A stretch of 64,000 nt of DNA from Enchytraeus crypticus (lineage: Eukaryota > Annelida > Clitellata > Enchytraeida > Enchytraeidae). The notes under the pieces are model-generated. The model had not been told where the DNA came from, did no database searches, and saw only the letters and a program-made list of their open reading frames with translations. The DNA is taken from positions 896,501 to 960,500 of the forward strand of contig CAJHZI010000753.1 of the NCBI GenBank assembly GCA_905160935.1. Direction: 5' to 3'. Shown piece by piece: positions 41,850-51,807 of this stretch; position 1 is the stretch's first letter, and each line of letters starts with the position of its first letter. A program made the position numbers and the translations under genes.

Positions 41850-44800
41850 GACCTGCTCATCGTCAAGTAGCTCAATACTTATATTCTTACTCATGTTATG
41901 CAATCATCAGCATTAAAATATAATGCACACTAGAGGTTAACGCGGTGACCCATAGTCACAGGCATTATTATTACGCCATTTTCACATCCCATATTTTTAT
42001 AAATCAATTATTATTATTATATTATTTATAAATTATTATTTATTAATATTTCTTTTTATTTATTAATTATTTATTTATTAATAATGTTTGTTATTTATTT
42101 ATTTATTATTTATTTATTAATAATATTTGTTATTTATTGTATTTTATTTTTACTAATCAACACATAACAAGCCGTTATCAAATCCGCAAGGTAAATCGTT
42201 GTGTTCAGAAATACTTACTTATGATGTGTCCTGTTGCTGCCTTTATCTGTGATCTTTAATAAGCGATTTTCAGGTTTTCTACACCATAATCTCCCGCATA
42301 AATAACTGCATCTTAGCATATCAGTCAACCATAATCTTGCTAAAAAAAGATAGGTTAATCGTTATTGATAAATCGCCCAGCGATTCAATTGAGCTCGCAC
42401 TAATTACACATTGCCCAGTAATAAAACTCAGCACTAATGTAACAGATCTAGCTCAATCATAGCATGGCAAAATCGATACTGGCTTGTACTGAAGTTATTA
42501 CTATGAAATGATCCATAATTGTTGATGATTGTTGCGAATGTTATCATTTTTGTCCCAGATGAGGCTGCTCGGTTCGATGGATCCTGAGTCATAATGTGGC
42601 AAGGTTTACTTGACATAGCCTACTGTACGTACAGCCAACAACAGTAATTAAATTTTATATTTAAATTTTAAATGCTTGTAATATCAGCATTCAGATCTAA
42701 GGTCAAATCTTTAGTTCAAGTTCCAGTTAACGTATATTTTATAGTTTCAAATGCACTACAGTTGTTTCGAATTGTAATAGTTTTATATAATCTTAAACTA
42801 AGAAATACTGGAGTATTCATCTAGATTGTACCATACATTATTAAAACTGACTTAGAATTTTGTATGACATAATTTTTTGTAGAACTACGCTCTTAGTGTT
42901 ATGTTCATTTTACTTACAAAGGTCTAAAATGATTGACTAATTTAGTATTCTAAATTAGTTTTAGTATTCTAATTTAGTATTCTAAATTAGTGAAATTAAT
43001 GTTTCAATTGTAATATAGGATTCTCGGCTATCCATTCCTAGTTTTAGATCTCTTGTTTGATTGATCACTTGTTTAATTATTTGTTTAATTACTTGTTTAA
43101 TTAATCCCTATCTTTATTGTTCACTTGATCGATTGATCACTTAAGCATTCAGTTGATCACTTGTTGGATTAATCTCGTTTTTAATTAATCAATTGTTTGA
43201 TTGAGCATTTGTTGATGGATCATTTGTGCCGTTATAAAATGTATTATCTTGTACTTTGGTAGGTTTGTGCCCTCCACTCACTATCGTAAAACATTACGAA
43301 GCCCTAAGACAAATGCTAAATATTCATGCTACCAGTTCAACTATTAACTATAATAGCCTATACAAAATGCAAATATTACTAATTAAGCCTTCAAATGAAA
43401 TTCAAACTGTGAACAATTTAATCAATTATTCAACATTTTCTGTATTCTAATGCTAAATTTGTTTGCTAGAGGACGCTATTAAAGATAAATACAATACAGC
43501 CCGACTGCTCATTAATCAAGTACGGTTGGTCTGGGAGTTTCGTTACTTTGTAAATACACAAAACAGGTATTAATTAACAAGCAGTGTTATCAGCTAGTTA
43601 TATAGGACAACATAAAAGACGCTAGTGCAGGTTTTCTGGGCTGATTGTGCCACGACTTTATTCTTTATTGTAGCCCGAGTCAAAATGTAGTAACCCCGTA
43701 AGTCCTCAATAATGCTCTACATCTTAGCAATAGTATTAGCTGCCATTGAGTACAGCTTGGAATATAGAGTACAACGTCACAGGTCGAAGAGAAGTATCAC
43801 TACAAATAAGCTGCTTGAAGTTTTTCTTTCTAACGATATTAATTTTATTAATTAAAATTAATATTGCTTAAACAGTAGTGTTTTACAATCACTCTCACTA
43901 CAAAGCTTTCTGTTCTTGACTTTGTGTCAAACACGTTTAGATTTTATCATTTTGAATTTTTATAAGAAATTTCCTGTCTGAACTATTCGTACCATGCTTC
44001 TCTGTTAGGCCTACAATCGCAAATTAAATCATTAAAGTTTCGTGTATGTCAATTCGATTGTCAAGAGGAATATTCCTTGTCTTGCTGATCTCTCTATGAT
44101 CTTGTGAACATCACTATTTGTGATATAATAGCTTATTACTTGCATCATAATATGTCACTTCTGGTCGCTATTTGAAAGTAGAAAAATTAATAAGAAAAGT
44201 AAGGAAAGAAATGGAATTACTGTCGTTATTCTGTATCACTTGTAATCTAATGCTTACACTAATTCGTTTTGGTCATTGAAAAACTGAAATGGTTTTGATC
44301 ATTTGTAAATCAATCAATCATTCAATAAGAATTTAACATCCGTTTCTTCGCCATAATGCATTGTCAGGGACATTGCAAATGAAACATATTAATTCGGCAA
44401 GGAAAGAAGAAAGAGAAATACAATTACTCGTTAACACTCATTATAGTAAGACGATCATTAACATAAGCTACAAATTTGATTACTTGTTTTATTTTGTTCT
44501 CTTTAGAACAATGTATTCTTGTGATTTGACCAGCAGTGGAACGGGATCAGTGACTAGATCACTAGAAGTTGAATCGTTACATTGCTCACAGAACGACTCC
44601 GTGGTATTGATAGCATCTGTATATAGATTACAGGCTATTCAATATCCACCATAGCAGAGTTAAACTCTTATATGTAGTTCCATATTAATTTTTCCTATAC
44701 ATGTAATAGTAATACACAAATTCCTAATCTGCGATTTAATAAAGATGTATAGTCATTTCTACCATGGGAGTTGCTAATTGTGATCAGTTGATATGCAATT

Positions 44801-46230
44801 CAGACTCCAGAAAACAGCATGTCGTCTATAGTCACTGATTGTCACTGATTGCAACTGATTGTCACTGATTGCAACTGATTTGTCACTGATTATTACTGAT
44901 TGTCACTGATTGTCACTGATTGTCATTGATTTCCACTGACTGTCACTCATTGTCACTGATTTGTTTTCCAAAGATAAACTAATTTAATTTTTGTTTCTAG
45001 AATTCGTTTCTAGAATTCTTTACAACATAACTGAAAAGACTATATCCTAACTAATTATATTAGGCCTACTACCTTATTATATTTAACTGTGAGTAGACTT
45101 GTTTGCACTTTCAATAGCGAGAAAGCAACATGCCAAAGCAAGAATTACCAGTAGAAACATTCAAAGTTCTCTAGTTTTAGTAGTCAATACTAGCAAATAT
45201 TTTTCTGAAATACTATTTTTACCGTTAATACACTCCTACAGACATCACAATTTTACTCTATGGGCTCAGCCTCGCTTTTGTCTGCACTATTAAGACCATC
45301 TGATGATGAAGACCATCAAACTACAAAAGACTAGGTTGCGGTATAGAAGTCTTCAAAAGGGTGTTTATAAATCAAATTAACAACTAAGCGAATAATAATA
45401 GCTTTAATGTATATTTGCTACTGGGACGATTTCACGGACACTTTAGCAGTTCTGCACTAACGGTGATAGTGACTGCCTGTACCTGAAGGGGGTAGTTGTG
45501 CTCCCCGATAGGCAATGGTTGACGAAAAGTAGCATTTAAAATAAGAGAATATTAATTTTATAATTATTAATTTGTAGAAATATACGAATTTTACATGGAA
45601 AATTAAAAATATTTTGTTTTGATGTTTGAACCGAGTTGTAAATTAAGAAATTAGCAATTTTCAAAATTAGCAATTTTCAATTACTACAGTGCATCAACAA
45701 GGGTAATCCAATTTTCCGAAAAGTTCAGTTAGACTTTTTAATTGTCTTGAAAGGGTCTGCTCTCGTAAAGATGAATTTAATGACGATATTCTCAATTTCT
45801 AACTTAGTAATTTCATAAAATTGAAGTCTGTCGCTCATTAAATCCTGCGTCTCTGCCGATAACACTTTGAGTGAAATGTAAAGTTAAATAATTAATTGGC
45901 ATTACAATTAATTTAATTACTTGGCCTGATCAATTTTACATAAACTCTACTCTGTGATTCATCACATAGTGGAATGAATGTTTAAGTGTAATATTTCTAA
46001 TCTCTTATTTCTAAGATTAGATATTTTTGCTTATCGTAGTAATTATATCTAAATAGATTCCAAATGAATAAAAATTAAAATTAAAAAGAGAGTAAATGGC
46101 TTCTTATTCTAATACAGTGATTCCATAATTGGGCAGTGCCGCGGCTGCCGCCCTCTCTGTTAGCAATGACGTCATACAAGGGCGTGTAGAAGCCTGGAAA
46201 ATTGGCGGATTAGATAGTTTAGCGTAAGGA
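41850..46230. other. Gene-free stretch
   Basis: No gene or exon could be supported. Visible structure is a (TTATTTA)-type repeat at 42000-42140, a degenerate TTGTTTAATTA-type repeat at 43060-43220 and a 10-bp minisatellite at 44825-44960. Confidence 0.5.
44825..44960. repeat. 10-bp minisatellite
   Basis: About 13 units of ATTGTCACTG or ATTGCAACTG in tandem. Confidence 0.85.
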
Positions 46231-46234
46231 CAGA

Positions 46235-46380
46235 CAGGAAATTTGAGAGACGACCGAGACTAGGGATGCTGGATTATTTGATAACTAATTCGTACGTTGA
46301 TATGAAGAGAAAAGTAGAGGATAGAAATATATGTAGGAGATGTCATTGGCCTGCCAATTGGCACTGCACTAGGAGAGAGT
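46235..46380 (+). repeat. 3' tail of the (AG)n LINE family
   Basis: AGAGACGACCGAGACTAGGG, then TCGTACGTTGATATGAAGAG, then GGCACTGCACTAGGAGAGAG. It is a truncated, degraded copy. Confidence 0.7.
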
Positions 46381-46709
46381 TTAAGTTTATTCCCGAATCA
46401 CACGCCACTACAATATTGCACACTAGTTATAAAAAGTCAAAAGTAATATACAGCATGAATTCATATCAGAATAAATATCTCAGTCAAAAACATAACCAGC
46501 ACATAATTAATAATTTGTGTATTCTATCAGTAGTTCTGTGTATTTGATCAGAAATAGAGGCTACCAAAACAGCGACTAGCGCCATCTAGTTTGTTACCTC
46601 AAAAGTACAAATGAAAACTTACAAATTAAATTTTAAAACTAGTGCAGGTCAGCAGAAAAATAACATAAAAACATAAACTTGTGGGATAAAGCAAAAGAAA
46701 GGAAATTAG

Positions 46710-47696
46710 CTATGTCATATTCACAACGTGTTCCTTAATTTTCCTTAAATATATATTGGTGGAACTGATCGCCTGTATGTTTTGAGGGAGCATATTCCAC
46801 AAATGGGAACATATGTAACTGGTAGTTCTTTTTCCATAGTTAGTATTTGTATAAGGTTTGTATAAACTCAACGGTTTCCTCATATTATAATGGGAAAGAG
46901 AATTGGCGAAACTAATCTTGTCTGTGAACTTTTTTGGTACTTTTTTCGGGCTATGAATACATAGATGAGCAAGTTTCAATAGCTTAAAATTACACAGTTG
47001 GCGTAGAGGAAGTGAATTTACTATTTCATATAATTCAGAAGTTTTAGTTGTTAATTTTTTCTTAAATAGAATTCTTAGTATAGAATTATTCATGGTTATC
47101 AAATTACGCAAGTGAGTGGAGTGGGTATTTCCATAAATTTCAATGCAATACTGAATCTGACTATGAATAAAAGAGTAGTAAATTTTTGTGAGGGAGTGTT
47201 TTGGTAAGAAATCACGAACATTATATAAAATACTGATAAGTCCTTTTAGTCTACTACATACCATATCAACGTGAAGTTTCCAAGTAAGGTTTTCATCGAG
47301 TATTACACCTAAATATTTAACTTTAGATGTTCTAGAGATCTGGACATTATCTAAAAAGACTTCAAGCTTTTGCGGTATACTATACCTTTGGTTTGCTTTG
47401 TGAATAATCATATAGCATGTTTTATCTAAATTTATGCAAACTTTGTTAGCATTGCACCATACTTTAAGTTTTTTAAGACATATATTCGCATTCTTTTCGA
47501 GCTCATTTACACTTTTACCGGCAATAAAAATATTAACACCGTCTGCAAATAACTTAGGCTTGTAGTCCCATAGAGCATTTGCCATGTCATTAATGTAAAT
47601 AAGAAATAATAGTGGACCTAAAATGTTACCTTGGGGGGAACCCCTAGGAGATAGAGAAACTAAATAGTATTTATTCTCTATTAGTGTTTTGGGCAC
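46710..47696 (-). pseudogene. LINE reverse transcriptase, C-terminal half, mutated active site
   Basis: A single 328-codon frame encodes the RT palm and thumb of a non-LTR retrotransposon: GSPQGNILGPLLFLIYINDM, then PKLFADGVNIFIAGKS, KVKYLGVILDENLTWKLHVD, and a C-terminal domain with SQIQYCIEIYGNTHSTHLR and RTTSYICSHLWNMLP. The catalytic FADD box reads FADG, so the second metal-binding Asp is lost. The N-terminal RT half and endonuclease are missing. It resembles CR1/jockey-group elements; the clade is uncertain. Confidence 0.85.
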
Positions 47697-48940
47697 ATAA
47701 CTTATTAGATCTTTCGCTGAACAACCTGAACATACTAACTGTAGGAGCTTTTGGTTTCTTTTACACGTTGGTTTTCGCTGAAAAATTGCAAGGTTTCTTT
47801 ACGAGTAGACCTTCATGTAATTTTATGTTTGTTATGTTAATATGCTGCTACTGCACATTCTTATTGAATAGAGATGTATATATTGCAACATAATTTCTAT
47901 GCAATTCCTTGGAATGAAGATGATCGCGCCCGTGAAGGGAACTAACAACCAAAAGGATAGATCGGTCGATAGACAGATAGATATATTTTATTTTTACGAA
48001 ATCACAAAGACATAATACAATATGCAAAAGCGACGTCAAAAAAGGACATAGAGACTCAACGGCTCTGACGTATGAGCATTAAGGCTACAAATATTTTAAA
48101 AACAGTTCAGAGTCTATAAACATTACATGAATGTACTTTAAAAAAAGTAAATATTAAGCACTTAGAAACACACAGGCCTATAAGCCTACATTATTTCCGT
48201 TCAAACACAAACAGTTTTTAGAAACCACCGATATTAGCGTGTATTTCATTTCATGACAGATCATGTTAATAGGCAGTAATTAAATTTATTAGTTTACAAA
48301 CAGAATTAATCCTCTACTGATGTAAAAACTAAAAAATTAAAAACTAAGGATGTTCAGACCTATCAAGCATACCGGACATTTTGAATGTCATTTATCAAAA
48401 CGTCTTGGTCTAATTAGTTTTAAGGTCCGTCATTTCTTCTCCTATTCTTTAAAATCCGAACTCTTCTCCAACATTTAGACCGGGCTTTTCTCGATCGCTT
48501 GTCAAAAGTTTCTATAATCCTTTATATTAAGCTGACAATAGAGGTACTGGTAAAAGGTTTGTTTATGCGATGTTCAAATATGAAAGAATCATTCGATGTA
48601 GACATGCACACTGTAGAACTATAGTTATGCATAGACTGCGATAAGGAATGAGGAGTCAAACTGTAACGTTAGTGTACGGTCGTCCTTGAATTGACCTTCG
48701 AAATTAAATTTAGATAATAGGCCCATCTGTGTGCACGAATTAAATTCAACAATTGCAATAATTTTTTCAATTGCTAGATATATAATGTAATTTAGATCTA
48801 TATACATAGTTTTGATGGGTTAAAATATGTTGCACGGATAAAATGCTAAACAGATATTTCAAAGAATTGTTCCTAAACGATAAACTATCCAGTTAAAATA
48901 GGAATATATCTTCTCTACTTTTTTGTATCAAATCCAATTC

Positions 48941-50088
48941 CGAACAAAAGAATGAAGAATCCGCAAAGGCTAGCTATCAATGGTACTGTTGTTCCCTACG
49001 AAAATAGTGCTAAATACCTTGGCATGAATTTAGATAGTAAGTTGAGATGGAAAGTGCATGTCAAGAAGAAAAGAAATGAGCTCAATCTCAAATATAGGCA
49101 GTATTACTGGCTCATTGGGAGAAATCAATGGTACTGTTGTTCCCTACGAAAATAGTGCTAAATACCTTGGCATGAATTTAGATAGTAAGTTGAGATGGAA
49201 AGTGCATGTCAAGAAGAAAAGAAATGAGCTCAACCTCAAATATAGGCAGTATTACTGGCTCATTGGGAGAAATCAATGGTACTGTTGTTCCCTACGAAAA
49301 TAGTGCTAAATACCTTGGCATGAATTTAGATAGTAAGTTGAGATGGAAAGTGCATGTCAAGAAGAAAAGAAATGAGCTCAACCTCAAATATAGGCAGTAT
49401 TACTGGCTCATTGGGAGAAATTCTAAACTTTCGGTAAATAATAAACTTATAATTTATTGTCAGGTTCTGAAGCCAGTCTGGCTTTATGGATGTCAAATGT
49501 GGGGCTGCACGAAATCATCAAATACCAAAATCATACAAACGTTCCAGAATAAGGTCTTAAGAAACATTGTAAATGCTCCGTGGTACATCAGAAATGCTGA
49601 TATTCATCGTGATCTGAAAATAACTCTGGTAGCAGAAGAAATAAGAATGGCGGCATCAAGACATCAAGATCGGCTCAGTCGTCACATCAATCCTCAAGCT
49701 CTTAGACTACTTAATCAACGACATCGTGTGCGCAGACTGAAGAGGACGAAACCCTTCGAATTAGTTTAATCAAAAATTAGAACGAATTTCGTGATTTAAT
49801 CAAATTAATAATTAATCTAGAATAAATTAATATTGAATTGAATTATTTGATATCAAATCAATTAATTTGAATGGTCCAAGTACTGGTCTAGTACAGCAAT
49901 TTGCTATTATAATTATTAAATATTTATGCCTTATAAAGCAACAAGTTTAGATTTATTTTAAGGTTGTAAAATCTAAATGTAGTCAGTGGATTATTTTTAG
50001 TTATGTGTACTTGTTAGACTGTTCGGATAAAATTAATGGTTGGTCTTTGTAGACCAGTTTTAATTCTTTAAATAAAAAAAAAAAAAAA
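48941..50088 (+). mobile_element. 5'-truncated jockey-type LINE insertion
   Basis: The 3' end of a jockey-like reverse transcriptase: AKYLGMNLDSKLRWKVHVKK, YWLIGRNSKLSVNNKLIIYC, KPVWLYGCQMWGCTKS, NIVNAPWYIRNADIHRDLK and a basic C terminus RRLKRTKPFELV, then a 3' UTR and a poly(A) of 15 at 50074-50088. The 10-bp AATCCAATTC precedes the element at 48931-48940, and the same bases follow or overlap the poly(A), giving a target-site duplication. It is truncated inside the RT, as is usual for target-primed reverse transcription. It holds an internal 148-bp triplication. Confidence 0.88.
48976..49419 (+). repeat. 148-bp tandem triplication within the jockey RT
   Basis: Copies start at 48976, 49124 and 49272, each beginning ATCAATGGTACTGTTGTTCC. 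They are nearly identical (one visible change, CTCAATCTC versus CTCAACCTC). Since 148 is not a multiple of three, each repeat shifts the frame, giving three overlapping open frames. Confidence 0.92.
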
Positions 50089-50263
50089 TCCAATTCAGAC
50101 TTAAGCGATCATGGTGTACCGCGCATTCTATATTTTCCTCACAGTTCGAAACACTTGTCTGCTAACAGAGAGTTTTGAATCAGTATTTGTTTGTGTTAAC
50201 CTTATGCGTGAAGTATTCGTCTTCATGTAATGAAGACGAATGATTGAATGGTTGAAGAGAGAC

Positions 50264-50642
50264 TTGCGCTTAAACGTACAATAAAAGGCTCTTCCCTTAT
50301 TTCGACAAGTGAAAAAACAAAGTAGGCATAATTTTAATTTAATTAAACTTTCTTTAACTATCCCTAACCAAAACCCTTACCCTAACCCTAAATGTATTCC
50401 TAAGAAACTAAATAAATTTAGTAAAACTTAAAAAAATTAAAGTGAATCGAGCCAGAATCGAACCCCGAACCACATGTTTTAATGCCTAGCATCTATACCA
50501 TTATGCCACCGTTGCTTCCGATTGAACCCAGTTGAATAGATGATGTTAACATATCGTACTAGAAAATCGGTATCCTATAGCCATAGCTACTCTTCACTTG
50601 TTGAAATAAGGGAAGAGTATTTTATTGTACGTATAAGCGCAA
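50264..50642. mobile_element. Foldback element with a tRNA-like core
   Basis: Arms of about 50 bp (50264-50313 and 50593-50642) match as inverted repeats with four differences; the arm starts TTGCGCTTAAACGTACAATA. The interior on the minus strand contains GGTGGCATAATGGTATAGAT and CGGGGTTCGATTCTGGCTCG, which look like Pol III A and B boxes. No transposase is present. It lies between the jockey insertion and the lipase. Confidence 0.72.
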
Positions 50643-50694
50643 ATCTTGAGAGCTCTGGGTCCAGTCAGAGCTTGACGGGGCGTCCCGTGTCAAT

Positions 50695-50835
50695 CCACTG
50701 AGTCGTGGAGGCAAATACAACGATCCAGTGTTACCTGAACTAAGTGCAGTGGAGTTCATAGTAGAACTATTAGATAATCCAGTGTTACCTGAACTAAGTG
50801 CAGTGGAATTCATTGTAGATCTATTTGATAATCCC
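50695..50835. repeat. 54-bp tandem duplication
   Basis: Two copies of ATCCAGTGTTACCTGAACTA, then AGTGCAGTGGAGTTCATAGT, with a partial third. It starts just outside the foldback element. Confidence 0.8.
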
Positions 50836-50869
50836 GTGTTAATTTAATTTAATTTAATTAATTTAAGTT

Positions 50870-51015
50870 AGTTGAACTTTGGACTGAATTTCTGGATTTT
50901 GGAATTTGCACCGTTTTTGGACCTTCTTTTTGCTCGTCGGCTTGATTTTGTCTCAATAGTGCTCGATGTTGTCATTGATGACTGTAGCACTCTAATTGTT
51001 GTTATTATTGTTATT
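50870..51015 (+). repeat. SINE-like repeat (family E)
   Basis: AATTTCTGGATTTTGGAATT, then GTGCTCGATGTTGTCATTGA and GTAGCACTCTAATTGTTGTT with a (TTA/TTG)n tail. It is the best-preserved copy of this family. Confidence 0.65.
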
Positions 51016-51436
51016 AATGCTTAAATTAAATGTTTAAAAATATATTTCTAATAATGCAAAAGACATAATGTGTAGAACAAATTAAAATTGAGATTTTTAG
51101 ACAAATTATCTGACTTAAATCTATCAGTACAATGAGACTAAATTCATTTAAATTTAACAGAATTGCACATATAGGGGGCCTACTTCTTTATTATTTCAGA
51201 AAATTGACTTCAGAACTTATGAGTAATCATTTGAGAAGCTTATGTGTACTAAATCCAGTCACAATTTTATAACACGATTGAAATTCTTTTAATTTAAGAA
51301 AATTAAGAATATTTGACAATGTGTCAGTGGTGCAATTATGATTATAAAATGTATTGAAGTCCAACTAGATGTTAACATTGCGAAAAATATATAATTAATG
51401 TAGCTTTGAATAAGTTCTATAAATATATATATATTC

Positions 51437-51437
51437 G

Positions 51438-51490
<53 letters not shown>
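51437..51490. repeat. (TA)n microsatellite
   Basis: TA tract downstream of the lipase gene. Confidence 0.9.
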
Positions 51491-51496
<6 letters not shown>

Positions 51497-51574
51497 TATT
51501 ATAGTATATTATATATTTATATTTATAGAATATTAGAAATTCCATTGCTACAGCGAAGATGAATAAATCGAGCA

Positions 51575-51710
51575 TCCTCTTGTAATACGGAGCCTCGTTA
51601 CAGCGCCGTGCAATACGGAGCCTCGTTACAGCACCGTGCAATACGCAGCCTCCTTACAGCGTCGTGCAATACGGAGCCTCGTTACACCGCCGTGCAATAC
51701 GGAGCTTTAG
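51575..51710. repeat. 28-bp minisatellite from the lipase stop-codon region
   Basis: About five units close to TGCAATACGGAGCCTCGTTA plus CAGCGCCG. On the minus strand a unit carries the lipase codons A-P-Y-C-T and the stop. The unit nearest the gene is the coding one; the others lie in the 3' untranslated region. Confidence 0.88.
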
Positions 51711-51807
51711 AGTTGATAGGCATGTGAACGATTCCCGTTCTGGCACAGCTGCGGTTGGCGTTGTACCCGCCATAGGCCCAACAAGAAGAGTCTACGCTGC
51801 ATGAGCC
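51682..51807 (-). CDS. Lipase exon 8: C-terminal Cys-rich end
   Basis: It encodes GSCSVDSSCWAYGGYNANRS, then ARTGIVHMPINSKAPYCTAV, then TAA. The pattern C..C.. GYNA.. TG.. NSK.P(Y/F)C is the usual terminus of short secreted animal lipases. The last codons and stop have been amplified downstream as a 28-bp minisatellite. Confidence 0.88.
   Translation of the reverse strand, partial: GSCSVDSSCWAYGGYNANRSCARTGIVHMPINSKAPYCTAV

Noticed and set aside
46168-46175. Perfect CRE-like TGACGTCA palindrome
   Set aside because: There is a single 8-mer with no nearby gene; chance occurrence is likely in 64 kb.
50374-50394. Telomere-like CCCTAA repeats
   Set aside because: Only two or so units are present within ordinary AT-rich sequence, too few for telomeric DNA.
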